Below the pieces are notes generated by a model. That model saw only the letters and a list, made by a program, of their open reading frames with translations. It made no database searches and was not told where the DNA came from. Below, one piece after another: positions 47,173-59,810 of a stretch of DNA of 64,000 nucleotides (position 1 is its first letter; the number at the start of each line of letters is the position of its first letter). A program made the translations under genes and the position numbers. The stretch is taken from positions 2,666,001 to 2,730,000 of the forward strand of contig JAJTTP010000005.1 in the NCBI GenBank assembly GCA_023313575.1. The letters run 5' to 3'. The DNA is from Eutypella sp. D-1 (taxonomy: Eukaryota; Ascomycota; Sordariomycetes; Xylariales; Diatrypaceae).

Positions 47173-49341
47173 TCACTGTTGCTGCCCATCGGTTAACACC
47201 CTCGTCCAATCGAACTTCCTCCAGCGCTTCCTGAATCCCTCGACGCGGCCGGCGTCAGACCGGTGCCAGCGGCCCTGCTTCTTGATGACGTGGGGCTCGG
47301 CGTCGAGCATGCCGCCGATGATCTCGCGGGCGAAGAGGTCGCCGCGGGGCCAGCGGGCCTCGTCCTCAACGACGTGGCCGAGGCCGCCGTCGAGGTTGAA
47401 CCAAACGTGGAAGTAGGGGGCCTCCTTGGCGATGGAGCGGCGGAAGGCCAGCTTACCGAGATCGCCGCCCTCCGCGGCGGCGGCCCGACCCGTGTCGATC
47501 ACCTTGCGGTGCTGGGCCCACTCCTCGTCGGCGGCGAGCACGGCCTCGCGGAAAAAAGCGGGCGCCGTGTCACCGAGGTCCCAGGGCAGCGGGACCGCGT
47601 GCATGGCGGCGTGGCCGCGGCGGGCGGGGCGCGCCGCGTTCTCGTAGAAGACCACCTCCCGCCCTTGCTCATGGTACATGCGCGTGAGGCACTTCATGAA
47701 GTTGCGGATCTCCTCCCACTCGTCGTCATCGCATTCGAGGAGGTTGGCGCGATGCTGCGCGGGCACGATCACGGCGCCGCCCTCCGCAACCTCCGGTAGC
47801 GTCGGTAGCGTCAGGAACACGCGCGTGGCGAGTGAGACTACGGGCGCTAATGGGCCCTGCTGGCCCTCGGGCCGGTCCTCGTGCCGGCACAGCGGGCAGC
47901 TGTCTAGCGCGCGGTTGGCGCGCTGGAACTCGCCCACCGCCGCGCTGCGGAGGCTTAGTTCCGACTTCTGCACCCGCCGCGCCAGCTTCTCCGCGTTTTC
48001 GTCCATGTAGTCAAGGTCGTTGTCGAACTTGCCATCCTTGGCGATACGTTCCGCTAGGCGGAGCCCGTCGCCGGTACCACGCGTCCGCCGTTCCTCGCGC
48101 ACCATGTCCTCAATCGTCATATCATCGTTCTGCTCCACTAGGCCCCTCTCCCGGCCTCGCTTCGTGGTCACCGCTTTAGCCTCACCCCGGGTCCCGGCTA
48201 GCATCCGGTTCTCCATGACGTTTAGCACTACCGCTTCTGGGCCATGCGCTTGGAATGCCGCTGCCGCTTGGTTGTACTCAGCCTCCAGCGCAGCCGCATC
48301 TGGTGCTTTCTTGAGCTTGGCCTTCATCATCCGCGCTTTCAGACGGTTCAGTGTTGTCTGATCGATCCGGGTCGTAGTTTGACTCGAGGGGTCATCGGGG
48401 ATAACGGTGCCTTGCTCCAAGTCTGCGGGCTCGGTCGAGGCAGCCCGTTTCTCATGAACGCCCAAGGACAGCTTTCGTTCTTGAAATAACTCGCCGCTGG
48501 GCTTCTCTTTACCAACGTAGCCATCCCCGTAGACCTTCCGGCGCTCCATCTCGATCTTCTCCTCTCGCGCGTCATCGAAGTCGCGCAGGTCTCCGTATCT
48601 CTCGACTGCGACCTCCTCCACGGGTCGTCCACTCTCTTCTGCGGTCCTGTAGACGCCATTGAGCTTCGTCATCCGCCACTGTGACCCACTGTCGCCGAAG
48701 GTATAATCAACGTGGTGCTGGGCAGGGACGTCGAGGTCATCCAGGGTCTTCCCGTCGTTTAGCGCCTGTAGCTGGGCGGAGTTTATTTCTCGCGCGTGGA
48801 TTTCCCTCTTTGGCTGCTCTCTCGGGGGCGGTGACGGCTTCGATTGTTTCGCCCCTCCTCTCTGGACGTAGTCGACACCGAGGGCTGAGGGATCCGTCAT
48901 CCATGAGTCACGCACCAGAGGTTTTGAAGACGCAGAATTCTCGAAATCTTTCACGGTCGTCTCCTCATCGGGTAATGGTAAGTCCTCCTTGACGTCGGAG
49001 GTTTTCGTGTGAGAGCGTCTCGCTGAGTCGCGTTCGCGGTCACGGTCCCTTTCGTCATGGCGATGTGACTTATGTTCGCGTCGAAAATTTTCCCTATGAT
49101 GATGGCGCTCGTCTTCGCCATCTTTTGAATGCCGCGACCGTTTATGTCTATGTCCGTCATCCTCATCGGGCTCGTCGCGGTCATGCGAGCGGTGGCGTCT
49201 GTCGCGATCTCTATCTGCCGACCGTTCTTTACGGTGGGAATGATGGTGATGTCGATGTTTCCGAGATTTCCTCTCCTCTTGGCGCTCTCTTTCAGCCTTC
49301 TCAGCTGCGAGGCTCTTTTCGAATTCGTCAAGACCGTCCAT
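47173..49341 (-). CDS. cwf19: CWF19-like splicing factor (CwfJ family)
   Basis: Single exon, 722 residues; the start is the ATG at 49341 (the upstream frame has no ATG). The first 130 residues are a His/Arg/Asp/Glu-rich charged tail (EERKSRKHRHHHHSH), coiled or disordered. The C-terminal third holds both CwfJ domains. The first begins near residue 470 with SCPLCRHEDRP (a zinc-binding-type CxxC) and includes the HIT-like GHAAMHAVPLPWDLG at about 575-590. The second ends with FRKRWRKFDWT near the C-terminus. Cwf19/Drn1 proteins associate with the late spliceosome and the debranching enzyme Dbr1; that is family knowledge. It shares an upstream region of about 1 kb with divergently transcribed BRF1. 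Confidence 0.94.
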   Translation of the reverse strand: MDGLDEFEKSLAAEKAERERQEERKSRKHRHHHHSHRKERSADRDRDRRHRSHDRDEPDEDDGHRHKRSRHSKDGEDERHHHRENFRREHKSHRHDERDRDRERDSARRSHTKTSDVKEDLPLPDEETTVKDFENSASSKPLVRDSWMTDPSALGVDYVQRGGAKQSKPSPPPREQPKREIHAREINSAQLQALNDGKTLDDLDVPAQHHVDYTFGDSGSQWRMTKLNGVYRTAEESGRPVEEVAVERYGDLRDFDDAREEKIEMERRKVYGDGYVGKEKPSGELFQERKLSLGVHEKRAASTEPADLEQGTVIPDDPSSQTTTRIDQTTLNRLKARMMKAKLKKAPDAAALEAEYNQAAAAFQAHGPEAVVLNVMENRMLAGTRGEAKAVTTKRGRERGLVEQNDDMTIEDMVREERRTRGTGDGLRLAERIAKDGKFDNDLDYMDENAEKLARRVQKSELSLRSAAVGEFQRANRALDSCPLCRHEDRPEGQQGPLAPVVSLATRVFLTLPTLPEVAEGGAVIVPAQHRANLLECDDDEWEEIRNFMKCLTRMYHEQGREVVFYENAARPARRGHAAMHAVPLPWDLGDTAPAFFREAVLAADEEWAQHRKVIDTGRAAAAEGGDLGKLAFRRSIAKEAPYFHVWFNLDGGLGHVVEDEARWPRGDLFAREIIGGMLDAEPHVIKKQGRWHRSDAGRVEGFRKRWRKFDWTRVLTDGQQQ

Positions 49342-50396
49342 TGTCGTTGGAGTGGTGGATGGGGCGAAATGGACCAAGTAGGGAAATTATACGATGACGA
49401 CAAGTTAATAGGTCCAGGTCTATGTATATGCATAGATGCATAGATGCATAGTAGTAGCTTCTATTGTAATAGCACCGGATACATGATTAACCAATATGCA
49501 AAGCCAGCGGCTACCGCTGTAAGAGACATAGTGTGAACCAGTTCAATTCACCTCCATGCAGTCTCTTTTTGATCGAGTTGATAATGTTTGATTTTATTTT
49601 CTAACTTTATTAGAATGTCCGTGGAATGAAGATCACATCAAGAAGTCCAATTCTTTTCTCAAATAAAGAGCTGGTTTTGGTGCTGGGTGTAATCGAACCC
49701 TAGGCATCATTCTATGTCAATAGAGAATACTTGGGGTACTTAAGTGCCTTCGCCTTTGACTCATTAGGTACCGTAGTTGGAAGTACCATTGTAGAGTTGC
49801 CGATCCATACTTAACCACTAAAGGATTAGCGCCATCATTCAAGGTTTACAAACTGGCAATCTCATTTTCCCCTCGTCCCCCACCTCGACCATTTGACCTG
49901 CCCTTTGACTTTCCAACCCTTCCGCGTCTTCCACCCCACTCCTACCGAATTTTTTAAACTTTTCCCACGAGGCAATATCGACTTTCGTTTCCTATTTCAC
50001 CCAAACCCTTCTCCTTCCCCTTGTCACCACTCACCATACAACCATTGAAACCGCCGGAGTTTATATGATTTCAACAAACTGAGAAATACTTTAACCTCTT
50101 TGGATTGCTTGACCAGGGAGAATCCCTCTTCTTTAATTCATCCCCTTCTAGTTCGTCGGCTTCGAGGCAACTGTTTCTTGATTCCAGCGTTATGATCACT
50201 AGAATCAGCATAGCATCTCGGCACTTCCCCTTTTGCCCCCTTGACCTGCTCCATTTTGAGAGCGATCTTGACCCGACACCTTGACCCAGTACTATCTAAG
50301 TAGGGAACAAAAGCAGGAGGAAAGCACAGTCTACTTGCGTAGTCATATCTCTGCCACTTCCAGGGTTACCTTAGCATTTATACAAGTCATACCGCT
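49342..50396. promoter_or_regulatory. Divergent promoter region CWF19/BRF1
   Basis: 1,055 bases between two head-to-head genes. The BRF1 side (about 49860-50050) is CT-rich on the BRF1 strand. No gene in between; shared regulation is inference only. Confidence 0.5.
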
Positions 50397-52904
50397 ATGT
50401 CTTCTTTCCTCAAGCCCAATAAGACCCGTGCCAAGTCAGCTTTCCAGATAAAGCCCAGAGGGGCTGGCGGAGGCGGTCGCATTCATGATGTCTTGGAACG
50501 TATGAACAGGGATAAAGCGAGGTCTGCTTCGCCCGCTAACCCTCCTACGTCTTCTTCCGCCGACGTACTTTCCTCTTCTCGACAGAGGTGTCCAAATCCA
50601 CAGTGTCCCAATCCATATGCACCCATTAGCGAAGGTTTCTGTACTGGCTGTGGTCGTGAGATTGACGCTTCCAATATCGTCGCCGAGGTTACGTTCGGAG
50701 AAACCTCCAACGGAGCCGCTGTGGTCCAGGGAAGCTATGTTGGCGCTGACCAGGGGACCAGCCGGATGGCTGGTGGCCTCTCCCGCCGCATTGGCGGCGT
50801 CCTCGGTGATGACAAGGAGCGAAAGGTTCGCGAAGGTGAGTATGCCTCTTTGTGATACACTTGCCATATAGAATATCTGCTGATCCGGACGTCTAGCGCG
50901 GAATATGATGCTGGGCTTCCAGACCCAGCTGAGAACTATCACCGAGAGCACTGTCGATATGGGGGTCCAGATCTTCAAGCTTGCTATCAACGAGAACTGG
51001 ATTCAAGGACGTGGAATGGACAAAGTCGTCCCCGTCTGCCTCTATACAGCTTGTCGTAGGGAGCCGCATTGCCAGGTCATGTTGATTGATTTCGCAGATC
51101 TCGTAAAGGTATGTGACTCCATTGATATAGTTGTGCTATTGATCAATAAACCCTGTGATGATCGATTTTAACAACAGACCAGATCAATGTATTCGAGCTT
51201 GGCCACGTGTTCAAGGCGCTCAGTGACATTTACTCGTTCTCGAGCCATGAGATCAAGACCGTCATCCCAGAGGATCTCATGTACCGCTTCGCTTCGAGGC
51301 TGGACTTCGGTGACCTAACCAACAAAGTTGCAGAGGATGCTGTGAGGCTGTGTCGTAGAATGGGTCGCGACTGGATGGTCATGGGTAGGCGACCTTCAGG
51401 TATCTGTGGGGCTTGTCTCCTCATGGCTGCCCGTATGTGGCATTTCAGACGCACCGTCAGAGAGATCGTATATGTTGTGAAGGTCACTACTGCCACGGTA
51501 CAAGAACGCCTCGGCGAGTTCGCTGTTACAGAGAGCAGTTCAATGTCTATCGAGGATTTCTTGAATCACGAGTTCCTTGAGTCTCGCCACGACCCGCCCT
51601 CGTACTATAAGGGCACCGCCGAATGGCAGGAGAAGATGGAGAAAGAGAGAGAGGCCAATGGCCGGAAGCGGAAACGCATTGTGGACATTGATGAAGAGCC
51701 AGGCGAGAGTGGAAATGGCACTCCGTCTAAAGATATGCCCCCTCCACCGGCGCCGCGCCCCCCGCCAGATACTTCGAAACTCCCTCAAGTCTCGCAATTC
51801 TTGACCAAATCGTTCGACAAGAAGGAGCAGCGAGAGTTTATCACTCCATTCGACCCCAAGCTATTAGCCGCAGCGGCTATTCCAAAATCCAGTATCGACA
51901 AAGAGGTGGCCGATGGTATAAATGCTGTCGATGATCCTGAGGCCGATGTAGTCGTCGACAGTCTGATTAAGACATATGGAGAAGGAGGACAAGGAGATGA
52001 TGACGAGGATGTTGTAGAAGAGCAGCAAGGATCCCGGCGCCGCAAGAAGAGGCGCCACCAAGAAGATGAGGGTCCCTCCCTGACTTTCGACGAGCAGTGG
52101 GAAAAGGATGAGGATGAGTTGGAGAAGCAGATCAGTGAGATCATCACCGACCCTCATACCGATAAGCACCGGCAAGCCCTGGCATCAGCAGCGTTCAATG
52201 CGAAGGTCAAGGCGGAATGGGCGCGCTCGTTGCTACCCCGTAAAGACGTCAAGATGGATGAGATAATCGAGGATGATGAGTTCGCCGATGACCCGGAGGT
52301 ACAGTTTTGCAAGTTGACGGAGGAAGAGGCAAAAATTAAGGAGATGATATGGATCAACCAGAACAAGGACTGGCTACGCAAGCAGCAGGATAAGGACTTC
52401 CGCAAGCAGATGGAGGAGCTAGGACCCCCAAAGCGCAGGCGCAACCGGTACAAGAAGCCCCGTATTGGCGAGGGACAGTTGACACCAGCGTCAACACCGC
52501 AGGAGGCAGCCTGCGCTGCGATGGACAGACGCGGTTTCTCGAAGCGTATTAACTACGATGCCATCTCCAACCTGTTCTCGAGCGGTGGTCTCGGAGACCG
52601 TGGCCCAGGTTCGACGGCCGCCTCGCTTCCCGGCGGCGACTCGGGTAGAGCCAGCCGAGCCACTAGTGTTGCCTCGGCGAGCACCCACAAGTCGACAGTG
52701 CGTTCCGAGACGAAGGTTCCCGCTTCGCAGCTCGAGAAACAAGCAAAGCCGGAGCCTGAACCGGAGGCGGAAGGCGAGGAAGAGCAGGACGAGGAAGAGC
52801 AGGACGAGGATGAGACGGCCCCGATGTACGATGACGATGAAGTCGAGCACCCAGGTTACGACGAAGAGGAGTACTACAATGATGAGGAAGAGGAGTTCTA
52901 CTAG
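50397..52904 (+). CDS. BRF1: TFIIIB subunit BRF1 (TFIIB-related factor)
   Basis: Three exons: 50397-50835, 50897-51108 and 51183-52904. Phases agree, giving 790 residues. The acceptor of exon 3 is CCAG at 51182; the AG four bases earlier breaks the frame. A zinc ribbon (Cys 65, 70, 82, 85) follows an unusually long N-terminal lead of about 60 residues. Two cyclin-like repeats run from about 120 to 300 (IFKLAINENWIQGRGMDKVVPVCLY; LCRRMGRDWMVMGRRPSGICGACLL). The C-terminal half has acidic and Pro-rich linkers, the QFCKLTEEEAKIKEMIWIN block, and the TBP/Bdp1-binding RGFSKRINYDAI segment. It ends in a Glu/Asp/Tyr tail. It recruits RNA polymerase III to tRNA and 5S genes with TBP and Bdp1. Confidence 0.95.
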
Positions 52905-55900
52905 GTCGGAGTTCACATGAGCCTGTACATAGATGTCGTCACTGGCAGGAGTTGCGATACTTCATTTTCGGATTTCTCTAGACATGGGCAGGAACGAACG
53001 GGTGGAAATTTGGCTTCTAGGGACACGGTTCATGATACCCAAAACATAGGCGTTGCGAGGTTGTATTTCCGCAGAAGCGCGGTCTCTGGAACACCATGGA
53101 AGGGCGTCTTTCACTTTGAGCAATTAGCTTTTTGGCGTGGGCATGGCTCGGGGAGTTTTGAGTGCATTGCACGTTGTCAGAGAGAGTGAACATACTAGGG
53201 CCCTAATAATCGACTACTATGAATCACACCGCTTGCGCACTGCCTAAAAATGTGACATGTCATGCATTTGCGAGATCGCGTAGAACGAGGCTACACTTAC
53301 GTGCCCTTCACATTTATTTTTGGGGTGCTGAGCTCTAGTCAGTAGCCAGCTAGTTCTCAATGCTGCCAGTCAGAATTCAACACGAAGACGCCGTTCTTGA
53401 CAACTCCAGCTGTATGACGATAGACACGAGTGATGGGCAGAGAAAAGAAGAAGCAAGCGAACCCCAAATCAGAACGATGATCACCAAACTGTACGGGAGA
53501 AACAACGCAGCAGTCACATTAGAATAGGGTTGGCTGTCGGGGCGTACAGAAGGACACGGCGCGCGGGCAGCAAACAAGACAGCGTCACACGGAGGTAACC
53601 GGGTCCATCCTCGAGAGTTCCTTTCTCCCCTCTTTCTAACCCCCGCCCCGTATGTGCAGTTCAGTTCGAAACGTGCGACGCCGGCGAACCGGCCGATTGC
53701 TAATAAATCACACGGGTGATGGTACCCTCGAACCACCTCCGCTTGTGTGTGGTCACCTGTGGAATCATTGTGGACTGAGTCGAAGGTGTTTTTAATGATA
53801 GCCTCTTACTTTATTTTTAGTTCCTGGATTTTTCAGGTCCCCCCTCTATTTCTTTTTTGGGATCCCGCGTGTTATCGCCTCGAGTCGGCCGCGGCGAATC
53901 GTGAAGGCGAGTCAGTTAGTTACTGTATTTACCCACAGACAGGCACCGAATGTCCCCACCAACCGTTCTGGGGGATGATGAAGTACTCAATTCAATGTCG
54001 TGAATTTGATAGTACTATGTACGGGGAGGCGGATTTCTTTCGGCTTTACCAGCTACGGTGTTATCGCCAGCAGTGAGCTTTTCGGTGTGGAACACTTCGA
54101 CATGTGATCCTCCTACGCCGCATCTACACAAGTTATTTTCACCCTTAAACTCGCTATCTACGTGCCTAGATAAGGACATAGGAATTTGGCATTAGTTTAC
54201 TTGGCTACTTGGTTGGTGGAGTCACTTAGACGTTGTGGTAGTAGACGACGGGCTCGCCGTTTGGACGCCGCCGCCGATAAGCCGCCGTTGCATTCCGCCG
54301 CAACCTGACCAATCGTGAAGCCTGCTACGCATATCAGCGAGCACCCGCATCCACTTAGCGGGTTTTCGCCTCTCCGGTGAGCGTGTGGCTTGAGAACCTC
54401 TCCAATTCAACCTCTACTCTGTTCGGCCCGTCCTATACATGTATACCTTCGTTGTCCTCTATTACGGCGCGGGCTGGCATACCCACGGTGAGGGGAAGCC
54501 GCGCGCAGGTTTTTTTGGGGTATCTCGGCTGCCAAGTATTCTTCTTGTTTCGAGGGGGCCTGGCGCATGCCTTTCGAGGGTCACAAAGATGTGATCTCGT
54601 CGCAAGGCTCGGCCTTCCTATCCAATTATGCCGTCATCACCTGCAGTGGGCGGGCAATTTGATTGAGAATGTTGTCTGAATACAGATATTAATGGCCCGA
54701 AAAAGAGACGAAACTGTAAGACGTTTCCCGGCATCACGCTTGTTCCAGATGCAAACCGAAAACCATATACAGTGTTCCCCCTTCACTGTGCGTACAAATT
54801 GTGAGGGAAGGGGGTACGGTACACAACAAGTTAAAAGAAAAATGTTTAAAAAAGTGAAAAGAAAGCATATTATCACTAGTGTAAGTGTATGTACTACGCA
54901 GAGCGCCTTACCCGTGTGACTAGCTGGACATGGGCTGGCAACTGGCTGGCTGGTAGGCATGCCGGGCGTCTCTCGATACAACGTTGTGCGATCCTAACAG
55001 TGACCAATAGATGTTAAATCGAGTATCCCTTGAATTCATTGTTGCGTAAGGTTTGTTGCCGTCTCTAAAATAAATTTACCATGCAATCACATACCTAAAC
55101 CTTGTCAGCTTCATTTCGTACTGTGCACTAACTGAAAGTACCTAACCTCAACCCAAACCCCAAAGCCTCTTGTAGCAGGCTGCTCCGCAAGCCCCATACT
55201 GCAAAGTAATTACCTCGCAGAAACTTGGGAACTATCCCGGTAGATGGTCCAGGCAAGGTGGTATCGCAGAAGCTTCATTCCCTCCCTTCCAGAACTCCGG
55301 GAACTTGATGCAAAGACTTGCCGACTCGTCTGGACTGATAAGAGTGCGTCTGGGTGTATTGGTTTACGCGTACTACTAGGACTTCAGCAAGGCTAGTGCT
55401 ATCTGCCGTGTCTTGTGTTGTCTCATGAGAACAGAGGTCGAGATAGGAGTAGATAAACTGATTACGGGTCTTGGGTCTTGGGTCTAGCTACACGAGCGTC
55501 TATGCCCCGACGCCGCCACCTCTCATTGGTGCGGTCATGTTTGCCGGGGCTTGTCTCCTTCGGCCTATGGATAACGGAGTTATTTCAGTTGCCACTCACG
55601 ATAACACATTTGCCAGGGATCCGACGATGTTGCAGTTGCAGTTGCAGTATGTACCTCTCAATCTTGCCATCAATCTGCGCTGTTACCCACCAGCTCATGT
55701 GAGATGTGCATAAGGCTTCTACATGAATCTTCCCGGCAACATTTCGTCCTGGCCTCCAATTAGTCAGTCACGCCTGTATGGAATGTAGGGATTCAGATTT
55801 ACGCCCCGGTACAATACGAATCACTGCAAAGTTGAGTCCCGCGAACTTGTTTTCGGTATGAGCCGGCAGTCCTATTTCATCAAAGATATCTATACTAGCC

Positions 55901-56769
55901 GGGCAGCCGGGTTACGGTTCAGTTCCAGATCCTTTCCCATCATTATCTCCAACCCCAGAGACAGAGACCTGCCCTAAGTTATCTAGTTATCCTTGCTTAT
56001 CCCCAAGATCCAATCGCTGGGTGCGTATTATTGTGCGGCCCCTCATCCACTACAGTTGGTTTATCAGGGACGAAGACAGGGTTCAGCTGGGTTCGGGGCT
56101 AGAGAGATAGGGCGTCCTTCCTGTTCTAGAAATATTTCCACGCCTACCGAGATCCTATAAAAGATAAACTCGGCGTTGTCTAGGCCCAGCCCCGGACCAC
56201 GCGACCACCCGAGTGGACCAACCGATTCACCAAACCTAACTTCTCATCTGCTCGTGTGCCCAGGTATATCCCCGCTCCACAAATAAAATATCTATGGGCT
56301 TGCTCGCTCGCTCTTTTGGAGATCGCACGTATCATTGTCCGGTTGAGGCAAGTGCTTCGATGGGTACTTACATATGTAGTTAGCTGACAGATGACATCGT
56401 GGTGAAGAATTAAGAGAAATCTTCTTGTTATTAATTGGCTCCGTCTTCTCCCTTGGGCACACAAATCTGAGACCCGCTGTGGTTCGGATTTGGATTCCTT
56501 TTTTTTTTTTTTCCTTTTCCCCCCTCCGCCACTACTTACTCCCTTTTACACCCACGGTACCCAGTCAGCCCACCATCCCACGGCCGCGCGCGAAACCGTG
56601 AAAAAGTTTCCGACTGTCTTGTCGCAAACAATTCACTGCGCCTACCCACCCTCACCCGGCCGACCCTCTTCTGGTTTCGGGAAAGGACATGAAAGAGGAA
56701 GAAGAGCAGGGCGCAAATACGTCAAAGTGACATTGATCAAGACAGGAAGCAGGTGAAGATCAAAGCACA
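52905..56769. other. Intergenic, no gene recognised
   Basis: Nearly 3.9 kb. Several frames of 60-120 codons exist (for example 53377-53736 minus, 54637-54981 minus) but none shows domains, and hydrophobic bits are isolated. A T-homopolymer and CT-rich stretch at about 56495-56530 probably belongs to the promoter of the nucleoside transporter gene. Confidence 0.5.
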
Positions 56770-58902
56770 ATGAGTGCTAAAGGGAACCTTAACAGCACCG
56801 CCACCGGCGGCGTCGGCGGCGGCAGCGTTGATTTTCAGCCGGACGAGATTTCGCGTAGCCCTGAGCACGCACCCGCGAACGGGTCGGACGACGTCGCCTA
56901 CTCGATTGCGTCCGAGAAGGACCGGCATCTGAATGTGAAGAGCCAGGATTTCAAAACTTCGCATGAGAAATCCCTAGACGAGGAGAGTGGCGGCATCGGC
57001 CAGGTCTCCGATGACCCGAGCGAGCACCACAAACAGTTCGTCGCCGTCTGGTACCGGAAATTGCGACCCCTCATACATTTCCTCATCTGGGCGCTCTGGA
57101 CCATGTAAGTGACTCGTTGGGGAGGGGAGTCTTCTCGTACCTTAACCGCTCTTAAGCACGTAGATGCTTCATCACGTGCGAGTGGGAGTAGCAGGTAGAA
57201 GAAGCCTGGACTGACGCGCCTGTCTGCTTCTTTAGCTGGTGGGCCTATGGCTTAGCCATGTATCGGGATCGCCTAAACTGGCTGATACCCTTCCTACTAT
57301 GGTTGGCCATCACGATCCGCATCGTAACCCTCTACGTACCCGCCAGGTACGCCTTGAAACCCTTCAAGCTTGTCTGGCGCCACACGGTCTTCAGGGTTTA
57401 TGAGGTAACTCCAAAGGTGCTGCACAAGCCGCTCGCCGCCGCCGGTACTATCGCGATTTTCCTGATCGGCTCCATGGTGTCGCCGGAGGACGGCGAGAAC
57501 ACACGCGCTAGCCGCGCGCAGGCGCTATTCGGGCTTCTGGTCATGGTCGGCCTTATGACGGTGACGTCACGGAATCCGAAGGCGATCCCCTGGCACACAG
57601 TAATCGGCGGCATGCTCACACAGTTCGTGGTAGCCGTTTTCGTTCTGCGGACCAAGGTTGGTTACGACATTTTCGAGTTCATTTCCTTCCTCGCGCGTAC
57701 GTTACTGGGATTCGCCAAAGACGGTACGGCATTCCTGACGGACGATGATGTGCCGAAGATGACGTGGTTTCTCGTCAGCGTGATACCGCCTATCATTTTC
57801 TTCGTTGCGCTTGTGTCGCTCTGCTACTACATGGGACTCATTCAATGGTTCGTCAGCAAATTCGCTGTCATCTTCTTCTGGACCCTGCGTGTATCTGGTG
57901 CTGAGGCCGTCGTCGCTGCCGCCACCCCCTTCATTGGACAAGGCGAGTCGGCCATGCTGATCCGGCCTTTCGTCCCCCACCTCACCCTCGCCGAGATCCA
58001 TCAGGTTATGTCCTGTGGATTTGCCACCATCGCTGGTTCCGTTCTCATCGTCTATATCAACATGGGACTGAACGCCCAGGCTCTCGTGTCCTCCTGCATT
58101 ATGTCGATCCCCGCGTCCTTGGCGATTTCCAAGATGCGGTATCCAGAGACCGAGGAGACGCTCACGTCGGGGCGCGTTGTGGTGCCTGATGACGAGGAGG
58201 AGAAAGCTTCTAATGCGCTCCATGCGTTCGCGAACGGCGCGTGGCTGGGCCTGAAGATCGCGGGCATGATCATCGCAACGCTACTTTGTATCGTATCCTT
58301 CGTCAAGCTAATCGATGGCTTCTTGGGTTGGTGGGCCGGCTACTGGGGCATGCTGGGCACAACCAAGCTCACTCTTCAGCTCATCTTGGGTTATATCTTC
58401 TACCCGGTGGCTTGGCTTCTCGGCGTTCCTAACCAGGATCTCCTGCTTGTCGGCGAACTCATCGGCCAGAAGGTCATCATGAATGAGTTCGTCGCCTTCG
58501 ACGCCCTCACCGATCCTGAGGGGCCATACGTCCACATGGCCGCCCGGTCAAAGCTGATCGCTACATATGCCTGTTGCGTAAGTGATATTTTTCCCAGTTC
58601 CAGTCCCTCATCTTCCCTCTACTTATCAGACCTTACCCTTCATCACCCTTATTCTATGATGTTCCCCATGGGTGACTTATGTGAGAACAAAACAACAGGG
58701 CTTCGGCAATGTCGGCTCTCTAGGTACCCAGATCGGGGTGCTGACGCAGATTGCACCAAATCGGGGCGGCGACGTCTCCAAGGTCGCTTTGTCGGCCCTC
58801 GCATCCGGTATCATTGCGACCCTCACCAGCGCCAGTATCGCCGGCATGCTCGCCACCGAGGGCATCATTGAGTCCGTAACCAGCACTACCACCGGAAGCT
58901 AG
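56770..58902 (+). CDS. Concentrative nucleoside transporter (CNT family)
   Basis: Three exons: 56770-57104, 57236-58577 and 58699-58902; consistent phases, 626 residues. A hydrophilic N-terminus of about 95 residues is followed by a membrane domain with roughly ten or more hydrophobic helices. CNT signatures include the VVAAATPFIGQGESAMLIRP block (GQGES near residue 346) and GFATIAGSVLIVYINMG. The third block, GQKVIMNEFVAFDAL (NEFVAF near 526), contributes to nucleoside binding. The last exon supplies the conserved GFGNVGSLGTQIG segment, which confirms the second splice. It should import nucleosides using an ion gradient (H+ in fungi, from family knowledge). No neighbouring nucleoside-metabolism gene is seen, and the gene appears intact. 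Confidence 0.95.
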
Positions 58903-59810
58903 CCTATACAGACCTGATCAAGTTGGGTAACCCGCGTCTCCGCCTCCTCGTCCTTAGTTCTTTCTCTCGCTTGGTCCATTCATGTTTACCCTAGCCAGTT
59001 CGGAAAGTGCGAGTATACTCCATTGAGCACCTTTGTAAAAAGCGGTATCAGATATGTAGTAGAAGGTATGTTAGCGGGATATAGAAGCGAGAGAAAGGGG
59101 GAGGACAAGGATGATGATCGGGCTGTATGAGAAAATTTATGAAGTAAAAAAATATATATACATAGCGTAGTAAACATTATGTACCGTTTGAAGAGATTGA
59201 AGAGATGGCGCGAGCAAGGCGAAAATGGCGTAGACCGGATGAGCCTTGATGCCTGAGAGATATGGTCGTATGTACATACCTATCTTCGTCGGTACGAATC
59301 TAGCCGCCATCGAAGCGATCGGGCAGGCTCGGCGAACATGAATCCATACGGAACAATGATACTATGGAAATCTAAACCACGAAAAACAAAATGCTCACTG
59401 TTTTAAAGCCGGCATCTGGTGTCTATGACTGGCGGCTCACGTCTTATATAACTGTCCATGGCGCTCGGCCATGGGCGCTTGGCTGTGGGGCTGGCTTGGC
59501 CGGTGACTCAATCTTTGGGGCCGGACTTCGACGGTTCTCGACGGAGTTCATTACCCCTGCAAAGGGCCAAAGGGGAATAGGGGCCATTAATTTAGCTCGC
59601 ATCACTGAATTGTTTATGACTGGACTACACTCGCAACTGTTTATTCCCATCCGTTGATGCTGTTTCGAAAACATGTCCCTGTTGCTACAAGGCAAAATGT
59701 CAATTGATAGAGAACATCGTAGAAGTTAAGTAATACATGGAGGTCTAACGGCATCGCCTAGGATTCTCCTAGCTATATGCGACCATTACGAAGGATTTGA
59801 CGCGTCCAAT
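58903..59810. other. Convergent 3' interval
   Basis: About 900 bases between the transporter and the secreted protein gene; 3' untranslated sequence presumed. A plus-strand frame at 59391-59657 shows no domain. Confidence 0.5.

Noticed and set aside
53377..56464. Several frames of 70-120 codons on both strands
   Set aside because: No domain, signal peptide, splice structure or coding-like composition; ordinary chance frames in intergenic DNA.
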